64,000 nt of DNA from Thermoanaerobacter thermocopriae JCM 7501 (GCF_001310975.1 NZ_BAZY01000003.1:1-64000); one strand, 5' to 3'. Positions 31,280-41,881 are shown, numbered from the stretch's first letter. Notes: generated by a model not told the origin, from the letters alone. Numbers and translations are program-made.

Positions 31280-31999
31280 TTAATCCGGGCTTTTAGGCTC
31301 CCATTTATCATACTCCGCATTCATAATAACAATGTCTACTCTTCTATTAAGTCTTCTATGTTCTTCAGAATCATTTGGAACAACAGGCCTGTATTCCCCA
31401 TATCCTACTGCCGATATTTTCTTTGGATCAACACCTGCTTCATGTACTAATATTTTTACTACATTGGTCGCTCGTATAACAGATAATTCCCAATTCGAAT
31501 CAAATTTATTATTATGTATAGGAAGGTCATCAGTAAAACCTTCCACTCTAATATGGTTAGGAAGAGTTTTTAACATATTACCTATTTTTATCAAAACGTC
31601 TTTTTCTTCCGGATGTACGTCGGCAGAACCTAAATCAAAAAGAAGAGTATCTTGTAAACTTATTACAAGTCCTCTTTCATCTATATAACTTGTTACCATA
31701 CCTTGAAGGTTGTTTTCTTTTACAAAACCCTCTAGCTGTTTTTCAATTTCTCCTAAACTGTTTTTGTCTCCACTATTACCTTGAACAAAACTATCCCCCA
31801 TGTATTGGCCTATTACATAATCACTTCCACCAAAAGCTCTGCTCAAAGAAATAGAAAGCTGAGCAAATTTGGCTGCATTAAGAGTACTTATTGAGTATAA
31901 CACAATAAAAAACACCAAAAGCAAGCTCATCATATCAGAATAAGTAAGAACCCATCTACCGGTATTCAATTTCGATTCATCTTCCTCCCATCTCCTCAT
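31280..31999 (-). CDS. motB: Flagellar motor stator protein MotB (OmpA-like)
   Basis: 239 residues. One N-terminal membrane helix carries the ion-conducting Asp in TYSDMMSLLLVFF. A C-terminal OmpA-type peptidoglycan-binding domain follows (RVEGFTDDLPI, ELSVIRATNVVKIL, GYGEYRPVVPND, RRVDIVI). Overlaps the end of motA by about 20 bases. With MotA it forms the stator complex; whether it uses protons or sodium is not clear from these motifs. Confidence 0.94.
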   Translation of the reverse strand: MRRWEEDESKLNTGRWVLTYSDMMSLLLVFFIVLYSISTLNAAKFAQLSISLSRAFGGSDYVIGQYMGDSFVQGNSGDKNSLGEIEKQLEGFVKENNLQGMVTSYIDERGLVISLQDTLLFDLGSADVHPEEKDVLIKIGNMLKTLPNHIRVEGFTDDLPIHNNKFDSNWELSVIRATNVVKILVHEAGVDPKKISAVGYGEYRPVVPNDSEEHRRLNRRVDIVIMNAEYDKWEPKSPD

Positions 32000-32801
32000 T
32001 TAACTCTACACCGCCTTTCTGAGACGTATTTTTAAGCTGCGCCTGTGTGATAAATGTCATTAACTTCCTTTCTAATATTCTTGGATTTTCCCCAGCTTGC
32101 AGTGAAAGACTTCCTTCTAATATCAACTCTTTTTCTATTCTTTTAATAGAGGCTTTATTTCTTAATTTTTGAGCAATAGGAAGAAAAAATAAGTTTGCTA
32201 AAAGCGCACCATATAAGGTAGTTATAAATGCTAAGGAGACAGAAGGTCCTATTTGGCTCGGATCATCTAATTCAAGTAACACTTTAATAAGTCCCACAAC
32301 TGTTCCTATAAGACCCATTGTAGGAGCATAGCCACCCGCTGCCTCAAAAATGCCCGCTTCTTTTTTAGCTTCCATATCCTCTATGTAGATCTTGTTCTCC
32401 ATGGTCGTTTTAATAAGTTCCATATCAGATCCATCAACAACTAACTCTAAGCACTCTTTCAATATAGGGTCAAAATTTTTTATCTTTTCAGACTCCATTT
32501 CCGATTCAAGGCTTAGAAGCCCTTCACTTCTGGCTTTTTGAGCCAAATAAGCAAAATATTTTATTATCTCCAAATAATTATTACTTTGATTTTTAAAAGC
32601 CTTAACCAAAAGCCTCGGAACTTTTTTAATATCATCCATAGAATAAGAAACTATAGTAGCCCCTATAGTACCCCCAATCACTAGGATAGCAGAACCCACA
32701 TCAATTAAAGAATCAAGAGTACCTCCACCCAGTGTATATCCATACACTATAGCCCCTACTGCCACAACTATGCCTACTACTGTAGCTATATCCAATTCCA
32801 T
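31977..32801 (-). CDS. motA: Flagellar motor stator protein MotA
   Basis: Four membrane segments and the large cytoplasmic loop with charged residues between segments two and three. The conserved proline-containing segment is GGYAPTMGLIGTVVGLI, followed by ITTLYGALLANLFFLPIA. The ATG at 32801 follows GGAAGGTG; the upstream in-frame residues are rejected. About 274 residues, normal size. Divergently oriented to the ABC-F gene. Confidence 0.94.
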   Translation of the reverse strand: MELDIATVVGIVVAVGAIVYGYTLGGGTLDSLIDVGSAILVIGGTIGATIVSYSMDDIKKVPRLLVKAFKNQSNNYLEIIKYFAYLAQKARSEGLLSLESEMESEKIKNFDPILKECLELVVDGSDMELIKTTMENKIYIEDMEAKKEAGIFEAAGGYAPTMGLIGTVVGLIKVLLELDDPSQIGPSVSLAFITTLYGALLANLFFLPIAQKLRNKASIKRIEKELILEGSLSLQAGENPRILERKLMTFITQAQLKNTSQKGGVELNEEMGGR

Positions 32802-32925
32802 CACCTTCCATTTATAAACGCATTCATTAATTTTATATCGACACATATTAAAAAAAGTTATAGGTTATCTACACTTTACAAAAGAATTTTTTTTGATATA
32901 TTTAATATGAACAGGAGGTTATATT

Positions 32926-34819
32926 ATGGCAATCATAACGGTAAACAATGTGACAAAAAGTTATGGTATCGATATAATTCTACAAAATATTTCTTTTATA
33001 GTCAACGAAAAAGACAAAATAGGAGTAATTGGCAAAAATGGCGCTGGAAAATCCACCCTTTTCAATCTTTTAGCCGGTTTTACTGAACCTGATAGCGGAG
33101 CAATTTCAATTTCTGCAAATAAAATAGGGTATTTACAACAAAACACTTTGATTGACTCTGAAAAAAGTATATACGAGGAAGTAAAAACAGTTTTTGATGA
33201 AATATTCCAATTAGAAAAACAAATTAAATCTCTAGAGGAAAAAATCTCACAAACAAAAGATTCATATCTACTTGATAAACTTTTTTTAGAATATTCCTTT
33301 TTAACAGACAAATATATGGAATTAGATGGTTATTCTGTAGAAAGTAAAATAAGAGGTGTACTAAACGGATTAGGTTTTGATGTGTCACAATTCGATACAC
33401 CTGTATCAAATTTAAGTGGCGGTCAAAAACCCGGCTTATGCTGGCAAAAACTTTACTTTCTAATCCAGATGTCCTACTATTAGACGAACCCACCAATCAC
33501 CTAGACATAAGCTCAATAGAATGGTTAGAGCAATATTTAAAATTTTATAGCGGCACAATTTTAATCATATCCCACGATAGATATTTTTTGGACAAAATCG
33601 TAAGTAGAATATTTGAGATAGAAAACACTAAGCTATCAGTTATGAAGGCAACTACACAGAATATTTAAAAAGAAAAACATTAGAAACAAAAGCAAAGTTA
33701 AAAGCTTATGAAGAGCAGCAAAAAGAAATAAAAAGAATAAAATCTATTATACAGATTCAAAAAAACCGTAGAACAGAAAAATCGGTAAAAATGGCAGAAA
33801 GCAAGCAAAAATTATTGGAAAAGATGGAAATAATAGAAAAACCAGTGATAAATAATAGATCTTTCAATTTGCGTTTTGACTTCGATTTAGAAAGTGGAAA
33901 TGATGTATTGACAGTTAAAAATTTGTCTTTAAGTTTTGATAGGCAAGTTTTTTCCAATGTATCTTTTGAAATAAAAAAAGGCGAAAAAATCGCCCTTTTA
34001 GGCCCTAATGGCATAGGTAAAAGCTCCCTTTTGAAAATATTAGTTGGAGAAATCAATAATTTTGAAGGAGAAATCAAATTTGGCACAAATATAATAACAG
34101 GTTATTACGAGCAAGAATTTAAAAGCTTACATGATGAAAAAACAGTTATCGATGAAATATGGGACGAAAATCCATATCTTACTCAAACAGAAGTAAGGAC
34201 TTTGTTGGCTTCTTTTCTTTTTAAAGAAGAAGATGTTTTTAAAACTGTTTCTGTACTAAGTGGTGGTGAAAAAGCAAGGCTTTCATTGCTAAAGCTTATC
34301 CTCTCAAAAGCAAATTTTCTACTTATGGACGAACCAACTAACCATTTAGATTTAAAAGCAAAAGAAGTGTTAGAAGAAGCTTTGTTAGATTATACTGGAA
34401 CTTTACTGTTTGTCTCACATGACAGATATTTTATTGACAAAATTGCTACAAAAGTTATGGTTTTGACACCTCAAGGTGTAGAAGTATACTTGGGCAATTA
34501 CAGTTATTATATAGAAAAGAAAAATCAGCTTAATGAAAAAAAAGAAGAAAAAATACTCAAAAAGACGAAAACCCAGATAAAAAACGAAAGATATAAAGAA
34601 AGATTGGCTAAGCTTAAGTTAAAACAGCAAAAAGAATATCTAAAAAACCTTGAAAATTCAATTTATCAAGCTGAAGAAAGAATAAAATATTTGGAAGAAA
34701 AAATGTGTGATGTTAAAATCTATAAAACAGGAGAAATTGTAGAAATACAAAAAGAATACAATGCCCTTAAAAGTAAATTAGAACAAATGTATGAAGAATG
34801 GGAAAATTTAAGCGGGTAA
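32926..34819 (+). CDS. ABC-F family ATPase (ribosome-associated), two apparent frameshifts
   Basis: Soluble duplicated ABC ATPase of the ABC-F class, which acts on ribosomes (translation factor or antibiotic protection). ATG after AGGAGG. Domain 1 has Walker [10 protein letters not shown] and signature LSGGQK, then [11 protein letters not shown]. The linker is basic and helical, domain 2 has GPNGIGKSS and [14 protein letters not shown], then [12 protein letters not shown] basic coiled-coil tail ends the protein. Frame breaks near 33430 (A5 for A6 in GGTCAAAAACCC) and near 33640 (TCAGTTATG for TCAGTTTATG) are repaired by one base each. No transmembrane part. The type resembles YdiF/Uup. Confidence 0.9.
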
Positions 34820-34831
34820 AAACCCGCTTTA
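34811..34831. terminator. Shared bidirectional terminator of two convergent genes
   Basis: AGCGGGT-AAAA-ACCCGCT with a T-run on the plus side. It overlaps the last codons of the ABC-F gene and the stop codon of the convergent dehydrogenase gene. Confidence 0.8.
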
Positions 34832-35778
34832 GTATCCTTTGTCTAAATTTACAATATTTCTCAAAGTTCTTCCTTCCTTATAAGCATCCAAATTTTCTTT
34901 CAATATTTCCATCGCTCTTTGCATGTATAAAGGCGTAACCCCTGCCATGTGAGGAGTGATTATCACATTTTCCATATCCCACAAAGGCTGTCTTCTCTTA
35001 AAGGCTCTTCTTCAAAAACATCTAATGCAGCTCCTTTTATCACTTTATTCTCAAGCGCATTTATTAAAGCTTTTTCATCCACTACTTTTCCTCTCCCAAC
35101 ATTTATAAAGTAACTGGTATTTTTCATCCTGTTAAATACGTTTTCTCCTATCAAGTGGTAAGTGTCTTTAGTCAAAGGAAGTATAGATATCACATAATCG
35201 GCAAACGACAATACATCACAGTCTTCAATAGAAGTATACATTTTTTCAACATATAAAGAAGGCTTCCCCGAGCTTCTTATACCGTAGACCTTCATGCCAA
35301 ATTCTTTTAAAAGTCTTGCAATTTCCTCCCCTATGCTTCCTACTCCTATTATCAAAGCAGTCTTACCTGTAAGTTCTGAAACCCTAACAGACCTATCCCA
35401 CACCTTTTTTATCTGATTTCTTAAAAAAGTATTTAAGCTTCTTTCAAACATAAGCATATAACCTATAACCTGTTGTGAAATTTGATACTTGTGTACGTCT
35501 CTAGAATTAGTAACTAATACCTTCATTTTTTTGAGTTTTTCAAAGGGAAGAGTATCTGCTCCCGCGCTCAAAAGATGAATCCATTTAAGGTTTGAAGCCT
35601 TGTCCACAATATTAGGATAAAACTCAAAATCAAAGCTTATGATAATTTCTGTGTCTTTTATATACTTTTCAGCCTCTTCCTCATTTTGAACGTAAAGAAC
35701 CTTATATTCATCCATTCGTTCCTTAATTTCTTTTATGTAGGTTTCATTTAATTTTGTGAAAAGCAAAATATTCTTCAT
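34829..35778 (-). CDS. D-2-hydroxyacid dehydrogenase, C-terminal frameshift
   Basis: NAD-dependent oxidoreductase of the D-isomer 2-hydroxyacid family, about 315 residues when repaired. The NAD site is LIIGVGSIGEEIARLL, catalytic Arg is near INVGRGKVVDEKAL, and Glu is in AALDVFEEEPL. The frame stops early at 34963. Restoring one C near 34980 (AGCCTT for AGCCCTT) adds the conserved WDMENVIITPHMAG (with catalytic His) and takes the end to 34829. Substrate not determinable; members act on pyruvate-, glyoxylate- or phosphoglycerate-type acids. Confidence 0.87.
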
Positions 35779-35944
35779 AATAAAACCCCCTAAGATTTAA
35801 TAAAAGTTTTATTTATTTTTAATAAACTTTCTTTCTATTTCATTCCAGTAAATACAATGAAATATATTTAAGCACAATATCCACAAAGTTATCCACAGCC
35901 ACAATAATACAATGCATCTTAAATTTCGACATATTTCCACATTT

Positions 35945-36973
35945 TCAACAGCAAAATTTTTCCCCAATCTTTAAATAAGGAATGGCATTTAAATCCAACT
36001 CAGAAGTTTTCCCTTTTATAAAGTCATAATAGGCTGCAGCAGCAATCATAGCACCATTGTCTGTACAATAAATTTTATCAGGGTAATGGAGCCTTACTCC
36101 AATTTTTTTTGCCTCTTCTTCTAATTTTTCCCTCAAAAAACTATTAGCAGCCACCCCTCCTGCTATAGAAATTTTGTTAATATTTTTCTTCTTTGCAGCA
36201 TCAATTAATTTTTTTACCAACACCTCCACTACATTTCTTTGGAAACTAGCCGCCACATCATAAACATTTATCTCTTCTCTTTTTTGCTTTTGTCTATTTA
36301 AATAGTTTAAAACCGCTGTTTTAAGCCCACTAAAACTAAAGTCAAAATTCCCTTCCTCCATAAAAGATTTAGGAAACTCAATAGCTTCCATATTCCCCAG
36401 CTTTGCAGCCTTTTCAATAGCAGGCCCTCCAGGATACCCCAACCCTAAAGCTCTTGCTACTTTGTCAAAGGCTTCTCCTGCCGCATCATCCATTGTTTGT
36501 CCCATTACTTCGTATTCTCCATAATCTTTTACAAAAACAATGTGACTATGTCCCCCAGAAGCCACAAGGCAAATAAAAGGAGGAGCAAATTCACCTCCTA
36601 AGTAATTTGCAGCTATATGACCTTCTATGTGATTTACTCCTATAAAAGGCTTGTTTTTTGCATAAGCTAAAGCTTTACCATAAGACAAACCAACTAAAAG
36701 AGCACCTACTAATCCTGGCCCATAGGTAGCAGCAATTACATCTACTTCATCAAGAGTTAGTCTAGCTTTTTCTAACGCCTCTTCCACTACAAAAGATATT
36801 ACTTCAATATGCTTTCTGGAAGCTATTTCTGGCACTACGCCACCATATTTTTTGTGAACCTCTATTTGAGAATATATTACATTTGACAATACTTTTTTGC
36901 CGTTTTTAACAACTCCTGCGGCTGTTTCATCGCAGGAAGATTCTATTCCCAAAATTATTACATCTTTATCCAT
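35945..36973 (-). CDS. tsaD: tRNA N6-threonylcarbamoyladenosine transferase TsaD
   Basis: Transfers the threonylcarbamoyl group to A37 of ANN-decoding tRNAs. ASKHA fold, 342 residues. The metal-binding motif is [10 protein letters not shown], with [10 protein letters not shown] at the start and [13 protein letters not shown] in the middle. Final gene of the tsaE-tsaB-rimI-tsaD operon, which is nearly continuous (0-13 base gaps). Confidence 0.97.
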   Translation of the reverse strand: MDKDVIILGIESSCDETAAGVVKNGKKVLSNVIYSQIEVHKKYGGVVPEIASRKHIEVISFVVEEALEKARLTLDEVDVIAATYGPGLVGALLVGLSYGKALAYAKNKPFIGVNHIEGHIAANYLGGEFAPPFICLVASGGHSHIVFVKDYGEYEVMGQTMDDAAGEAFDKVARALGLGYPGGPAIEKAAKLGNMEAIEFPKSFMEEGNFDFSFSGLKTAVLNYLNRQKQKREEINVYDVAASFQRNVVEVLVKKLIDAAKKKNINKISIAGGVAANSFLREKLEEEAKKIGVRLHYPDKIYCTDNGAMIAAAAYYDFIKGKTSELDLNAIPYLKIGEKFCC

Positions 36974-36986
36974 TATTTCACCACCA

Positions 36987-37433
36987 TCACAAGTCGTATT
37001 TCCACATTATAATTGCATCCTCATTATTATCTTGATAATAGCCTTTTCTTCTACCTAATGGTCTAAATCCAAACTTTGCATACAAATGCTGTGCAACAAT
37101 GTTTGATTCTCTCACCTCTAGTGTCATGGAAATTATTCCATTTTTTTTAGCAAGCTCAATTAGACCCTCCATAATCTTACTTCCAATTCCTTTAGATCTG
37201 TATTCAGGATGAACTGCTATATTGGTTATATGACCTTCATCTACAACCACCCAAAATCCTCCATAACCCACAATTTTGTTGTCAACTTCCGCTACTATAT
37301 ACTTAGCACAGCTGTTCTTTGTAACTTCACTTATAAAAGCTTCTTTAGACCAAGGAGTGCTAAAGCTCAACTTTTCAATTTCCAAGACCTCCTCCACATC
37401 TTCTTTCCTCATAAGCCTTATAATAACATCCAT
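36987..37433 (-). CDS. rimI: Ribosomal protein S18-alanine N-acetyltransferase
   Basis: GNAT acetyltransferase of 148 residues. The acetyl-CoA site is [14 protein letters not shown], with the C-terminal [14 protein letters not shown] typical of RimI. Overlaps the tsaB end by one base, which is the common arrangement in Firmicutes. Confidence 0.94.
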   Translation of the reverse strand: MDVIIRLMRKEDVEEVLEIEKLSFSTPWSKEAFISEVTKNSCAKYIVAEVDNKIVGYGGFWVVVDEGHITNIAVHPEYRSKGIGSKIMEGLIELAKKNGIISMTLEVRESNIVAQHLYAKFGFRPLGRRKGYYQDNNEDAIIMWKYDL

Positions 37434-38128
37434 TAATTAACTCCCCTGTCACCTAAACGAATTTCAGCAGCCGATTTCCTTATATACACCGGCTTAAAAT
37501 CAAAGAAACTGAACACTTCCCCTTTTTTTATCATCTGAATAGCAATCTCTCCTATAGAAGCTGCCCTCGCTATGTTATCCTTATCCTTTGCAAATAAAGC
37601 TTTATCCCTTATCATTTCTCGTAATTTATCTTTATAGGAATAAACCCCCTCTCCTACGAACAACACCTTGTCAGAGTAACCCTCTACCAATTCGGCAATT
37701 TCCTCCAAGGAATATACTTTAGCATCCATTAAAATTTCAAGACTCCCACCTCTTATCAACATTCCATAAACATTTTCATTTAAAGCATCTATGAGAGGGC
37801 ATATAAGTCCTTCAAATTCACTGACATTATATGCAAGAGCTAGAAGAGAAGATACTCCTACAATAGGGATGTTAAGAGCATGAGCCAAACCCTTTGCGGT
37901 GGCAGCACCGATTCTAAGCCCCGTAAAAGAGCCTGGTCCTTCCGAAACAGCTACATGAGTTATTTGATTTATTGGTACTTCACACTTTTTAAGCAGTTCA
38001 TCTATCATGGGCATTAAAATTACTGAATGCCTGAGATAATTTATAGAGTATTCTCCTATTATCCCCTTTTCATCTACTAATGCAACAGTAGCAGTTTTAG
38101 AAGAAGAATCTATTGCCAAAATTTTCAT
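37433..38128 (-). CDS. tsaB: t6A biosynthesis protein TsaB
   Basis: 231-residue ASKHA-fold partner of TsaD. AIDSSSKTATVAL at the N-terminus, GPGSFTGLRIGAATAKGLA in the centre. It scaffolds the TsaD-TsaE complex. Four-base overlap with tsaE. Confidence 0.95.
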   Translation of the reverse strand: MKILAIDSSSKTATVALVDEKGIIGEYSINYLRHSVILMPMIDELLKKCEVPINQITHVAVSEGPGSFTGLRIGAATAKGLAHALNIPIVGVSSLLALAYNVSEFEGLICPLIDALNENVYGMLIRGGSLEILMDAKVYSLEEIAELVEGYSDKVLFVGEGVYSYKDKLREMIRDKALFAKDKDNIARAASIGEIAIQMIKKGEVFSFFDFKPVYIRKSAAEIRLGDRGVN

Positions 38129-38586
38129 TGACTCATCTCCTTTAAAAGCTCTTCATATCGTTTCCCAAAATCTTTAAATAAAATAACTCTTTCATCTTCT
38201 TTTTCCCCTTTTTGAATTATTACTTCTAGCCTTTCTTTCGGAAGTAAAGGTCCTAACCTTTCAGGCCATTCAATTGCGCAAACTCCTTCGTCATAAAAAT
38301 ATTCCTCATAACCTATGTCATAAAGGGCTGTGTAATCATCTAACCTATATAAATCAAAATGATAAAGAGGAATCCTTCCTTTATGTTCATTGACTAAAGT
38401 AAAAGTCGGGCTGGTAATTGGCTCATTTATTCCTAACCCCTTCGCAATTCCCTTTGTAAAAACAGTTTTGCCACTTCCTAAATCCCCATACAATAAAATT
38501 ATATCTCTACTCTTTAACAGCCTTCCTAATTTTTCTCCTAAAGAAATGGTCTCCTCTCTATTTTTGCAAATATAGGTCTTTTCCAT
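38125..38586 (-). CDS. tsaE: t6A biosynthesis ATPase TsaE
   Basis: 153-residue P-loop ATPase of the t6A complex. Walker A GDLGSGKTVFTKGIA and YHFDLYRLDD, with IEWPERL as the family signature. Start follows GGGGTGAG. First gene of the operon. Confidence 0.95.
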   Translation of the reverse strand: MEKTYICKNREETISLGEKLGRLLKSRDIILLYGDLGSGKTVFTKGIAKGLGINEPITSPTFTLVNEHKGRIPLYHFDLYRLDDYTALYDIGYEEYFYDEGVCAIEWPERLGPLLPKERLEVIIQKGEKEDERVILFKDFGKRYEELLKEMSQ

Positions 38587-38672
38587 TAAGTCTCACCCCA
38601 CTTATTATAACTTTATTATATATTATCTTTTAGCAAATTAAAAATAAAAATAACCCCCAGCATGTGCTAGGA

Positions 38673-38740
38673 TCAGACTGTATGCGACGATGCAAAATAT
38701 CTCCTTTGAAAATTTTTTAACTTTGTTAACAAACTAATCC
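38673..38740. repeat. Internally deleted copy of the GC-rich repeat element
   Basis: AGACTGTA is followed directly by GCGACGATGCAAAATATCT (38684-38702) and a matching AT-rich tail. The 19-base block is identical to the right end of the larger element at 53199-53217. The same left-end octamer begins that element at about 52991. The structured middle is missing. Confidence 0.6.
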
Positions 38741-38764
38741 CCAGCACCTACCAGGGATTTAAAA

Positions 38765-39349
38765 TTAATGTTTGAAAAAAGGTGATAGCTTCTTATATAC
38801 CAGGAAGGTAATTACTGACACTACAATTCCTTTTAATATATTAAAAGGAAATATTCCGTATGATATAAGAGTTTTTACATCTACTATATTTTTATTTGCT
38901 GCTTTGCCCATATTAATGATGGCATCCATAGGCCAGCCCATGACCCTTTGGTACAAAGGAAGAAAAACATAGTAATTTAAAAGTGAAGCAGTTACAGCCA
39001 TCACCACTGTAGCAATTGCCATAGATATAAGAGCCGTTTTTCGCGTCTTATTAAATTGATATATAACCCCTGCAGCGTAAACAAATATAGAACCTACAGT
39101 GAAGTTGGCAATTTCGCCAATAGCTCCCGACTGAGTCACAGTGGCATGGAGTATGTTTTTAATAAGCTCCACCATTACCCCATACAAAGGCCCTATAGCA
39201 AAAGATGCAACTAGCGCGGGTACATCACTAAAATCAAGCTTTAAAAATCCAGGAAACAGTGGTACCTGAAATTCTAAATACATAAGTATAAAAGCTGTTG
39301 CTGAAAGAAAACCCACCTTTACTATAGTTTGTGTTTTAGATTTTTCCAC
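38765..39349 (-). CDS. ribU: Riboflavin ECF transporter S-component RibU
   Basis: 194-residue integral membrane vitamin-binding subunit, about six segments. The family pattern LKLDFSDVPALVASFAIGP, in two parts, and YGVMVELIKNILHA are seen. It works with a shared energising module (EcfAAT) that is not in the window. An FMN riboswitch lies directly upstream, which confirms the riboflavin assignment. Confidence 0.94.
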   Translation of the reverse strand: MEKSKTQTIVKVGFLSATAFILMYLEFQVPLFPGFLKLDFSDVPALVASFAIGPLYGVMVELIKNILHATVTQSGAIGEIANFTVGSIFVYAAGVIYQFNKTRKTALISMAIATVVMAVTASLLNYYVFLPLYQRVMGWPMDAIINMGKAANKNIVDVKTLISYGIFPFNILKGIVVSVITFLVYKKLSPFFKH

Positions 39350-39375
39350 AATTCATCCCTCCAATTTCACTTACC

Positions 39376-39407
39376 AAAAATCCTGAAGATAATCTTCAGG
39401 ATTTTTT
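39376..39407 (-). terminator. Expression-platform terminator of the FMN riboswitch
   Basis: AATCCTGAAGAT/ATCTTCAGGATT hairpin with a T-run, between the FMN aptamer and ribU. FMN binding should favour it and shut off ribU. Confidence 0.8.
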
Positions 39408-39440
39408 GGATTTATTTCGCAAAAACAGGCACAAAAACAA

Positions 39441-39560
39441 AATCTTCTCCCCTCCAGACTTTCACTGTCGGCTGTGGAATTTCACCACATCAACCGCCTA
39501 AGCGGCTCGCGGGCTATACCGCCGGTCGGGAATTTCACCCTGCCCGAAGATTTATCTTCT
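39441..39560 (-). ncRNA. FMN riboswitch (RFN element)
   Basis: On the minus strand the aptamer contains the conserved blocks ATCTTCGGGCAGGGTGAAAT, CCCGACCGGCGGTA, GCCCGCGAGC, GATGTGGTGAAATTCC and GCCGACAGTGAAAGTCTGG in the canonical order, closed by the TCTTC/GAAGA stem P1. It controls the downstream ribU through a terminator. Confidence 0.97.
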
Positions 39561-39673
39561 TTACTATTCAATTTTAATTTTATTCTCTCACTTTTATCTA
39601 TCTTTGTCAATAGTTTTAGTAAAAAATTTGTACGTGCCAAGGATTAAGAAAGTACATGAGACAGTAAAAATTT

Positions 39674-40624
39674 TTAACTTGATTTATAAAGTAATAACTG
39701 TTCCCGCTTTCCCTTCGAGGCTTCTAAAGCTTTATCTAAAGAAGTAATTATTGCTCGCCTTCCTACTTTTGACTTTGCAAATCTTACTGCTGCTTTAACT
39801 TTAGGAAACATACTGCCAGGCGCAAAATGGCCTTCTTCCATGTATTTTATTGCTTCTTCCACTGTCATTTTGTCAAGAAATTTTTGATTTGGCTTGTTGT
39901 AATTTATTGCTACCTTTTCAACGGCTGTAAGAATTAGCAAAACATCTGCATCAATATCTTCTGCCAACTTTTCAGAAGCTAAATCTTTGTCTATTACGGC
40001 AGCCACCCCTCTTAAATTACCATTTTCCCTAATTACAGGAATTCCTCCTCCCCCAACCGTTATTACTATCACCCCATTTTTTTCAAGTAACTTTATTGTA
40101 TTAAGTTCTACTATTTCTTTGGGGTCAGGAGAAGGAACAACTCTTCTATATCCTCTCCCACTGTCTTCTACCATTTCATACCCTTTTTCTTTTATTAAAA
40201 CTTCAGCTTCCTCTTTTGTATAAAAAGGTCCTATTGGCTTTGTAGGTTTTTTAAAAGCAGGGTCATTTTTATCCACCACAACTTGTGTTATAATAGTTGC
40301 TACTTCTTTTTTGATATTTCTCTCTTTCAAAACTTCTCTTAAAGCTTGTTGAACCATATATCCTATCATGCCTTGGCTCTCTGCTCCACACACGTCAAAA
40401 GGCATTGCAGGAACAATCTTTGATGCAGTTTCATTTTGTATGACTATATTCCCCACTTGCGGACCATTGCCATGGGTAATCACAACAGAATAACCTTTTT
40501 CAATTATGTCCGCCAAATACCCCGCTGTCCTCTTTACTACTTCCATTTGCGCCTCTGCAGTAGGAGGCGTATTTACGTCCTGCAGGGCGTTCCCTCCTAA
40601 AGCAACAACAATTTTGTCTTTCAT
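39674..40624 (-). CDS. arcC: Carbamate kinase
   Basis: Makes ATP from carbamoyl phosphate and ADP. 316 residues, amino-acid-kinase fold: VALGGNALQ at the N-terminus, VITHGNGPQVGN, and VITVGGGGIPV in the middle. It lies 24 bases after the ornithine carbamoyltransferase gene. The pair suggests citrulline breakdown with ATP gain. Arginine deiminase is not in the window. Confidence 0.96.
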   Translation of the reverse strand: MKDKIVVALGGNALQDVNTPPTAEAQMEVVKRTAGYLADIIEKGYSVVITHGNGPQVGNIVIQNETASKIVPAMPFDVCGAESQGMIGYMVQQALREVLKERNIKKEVATIITQVVVDKNDPAFKKPTKPIGPFYTKEEAEVLIKEKGYEMVEDSGRGYRRVVPSPDPKEIVELNTIKLLEKNGVIVITVGGGGIPVIRENGNLRGVAAVIDKDLASEKLAEDIDADVLLILTAVEKVAINYNKPNQKFLDKMTVEEAIKYMEEGHFAPGSMFPKVKAAVRFAKSKVGRRAIITSLDKALEASKGKREQLLLYKSS

Positions 40625-40648
40625 AACGTCCTCCCTTGTAAAGTAATA

Positions 40649-41590
40649 TTAAAGCAGAGTAGCAATCATCACAGCTTTAATTGTATGTTTTCTATTTTCT
40701 GCTTGGTCCCATACTCTTGATTGTTTACCTTCTATAACATCAAAAGTAACTTCTTGCCCTTTAACTGCAGGTAAGCAATGCAAAAATATGGTATCTTCTC
40801 TTCCTGTCTTTTTCATCATTTCCTCATTAACTTGAAAAGGTCTCAATAAAGCTTCTCTTTCCTCAGCTTTTGCTTCTTCTCCCATCGAAGCCCACACATC
40901 AGTGTAAATTGCATCTGCTCCTTCAAGACCCTCTCCTGGCACACTCGTAAGTTCAAAAGTTCCTCCATTTTCAGCTGCCATTTGCCTGATTTCATCTATA
41001 AATTCTTGTGAAGGCCACAATTCTTTTGGAGAATTAATCACATAATGCATCCCCATCTTAGCGCAGCCTACCGCTAAAGTATTAGCCATGTTATTCCTTC
41101 CGTCCCCTACAAATACAAGCTTTCTCCCTGTTAAGCTTCCAAACTCTTCTTCTATTGTCATAAGGTCAGCCAAAACTTGAGTTGGATGATATTCGTCAGT
41201 TAAGCCATTGTACACAGGAACACCTGCATATTTTGCTAAAATTTCCACGGTTTCTTGTTTGAAGCCTCTGAACTCTATTGCATCAAACATCCTTCCTAAA
41301 ACTCTGGCAGTATCCTCTATAGATTCTTTGGCTCCCAACTGAATGTCATCTGTTGATAAAAATACTGGATGTCCTCCTTCTTCACCAAAGGCAGTTTCAA
41401 AAGCGCATCTCGTTCTTGTGGACCTCTTTTCAAAAATGAGAGCAATAGTCTTACCTAAAAATCTTTGATGCACAACCCCTGCTTTTCTCTCTGCTTTTAC
41501 TTGTTTAGCAATGTCTAAAATAAATCTTATTTCCTGAGGGGTATAATCTTTTAAAGTTAATAGGCTCCTGCCCTTTAAATTAAATGCCAT
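40649..41590 (-). CDS. argF: Ornithine carbamoyltransferase
   Basis: 313 residues. The carbamoyl-phosphate motif is KRSTRTRCAFE, the ornithine loop is FLHCLPAVKG, and HPTQVLADLMT is conserved. The ATG at 41590 is preferred because AGGAGG is immediately before another in-frame ATG. Paired with carbamate kinase, it may run in the catabolic direction, releasing carbamoyl phosphate; its sequence alone does not separate anabolic from catabolic types. Confidence 0.95.
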   Translation of the reverse strand: MAFNLKGRSLLTLKDYTPQEIRFILDIAKQVKAERKAGVVHQRFLGKTIALIFEKRSTRTRCAFETAFGEEGGHPVFLSTDDIQLGAKESIEDTARVLGRMFDAIEFRGFKQETVEILAKYAGVPVYNGLTDEYHPTQVLADLMTIEEEFGSLTGRKLVFVGDGRNNMANTLAVGCAKMGMHYVINSPKELWPSQEFIDEIRQMAAENGGTFELTSVPGEGLEGADAIYTDVWASMGEEAKAEEREALLRPFQVNEEMMKKTGREDTIFLHCLPAVKGQEVTFDVIEGKQSRVWDQAENRKHTIKAVMIATLL

Positions 41591-41713
41591 AGTCATCCTC
41601 CTTTTAGCAATTTCACTTTATTAATTTTATATTATCTTATCCTTTTAGTCAAAAGGTTTATAATAAAGTCTTCTGTTTTCACTTTAATTGTACCCTTTTC
41701 ACTTCTTGTAATC

Positions 41714-41824
41714 CTATAAATCCCTTTCGTTACGATGTAGCCTGGGGATCAGCCCGATACGCTCATAGTAGCGGAGTGTATCTGGTGAAAGGCCAAATTT
41801 TTTGCTTACTTCTGCAATTGTCAT
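41714..41824 (-). pseudogene. MerR-family regulator fragment (DNA-binding N-terminus only)
   Basis: 36 codons encode MTIAEVSKKFGLSPDTLRYY, then ERIGLIPRLHRNER, the standard MerR helix-turn-helix. A TAG follows, and a further stop appears within ten codons, so the effector-binding half is missing. It has a good ribosome site (GGAGGTG) and a MerR-type promoter. Probably a decayed regulator of the MFS gene to the right. Confidence 0.75.
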
Positions 41825-41850
41825 GCGGTTTCACCTCCGCTGTTCGATAT

Positions 41851-41881
41851 TATATAACACTTGGAGTTAACTCCAAGTCAA
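41851..41881 (-). promoter_or_regulatory. MerR-type promoter with 19-bp spacer (merR fragment)
   Basis: Minus strand: -35 TTGACT (41876-41881), 19-bp spacer and -10 TATATA (41851-41856). The spacer contains the dyad CTTGGAGTTAACTCCAAG (41860-41877). Overlong spacers with a central dyad are the hallmark of MerR-controlled promoters. Confidence 0.8.
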
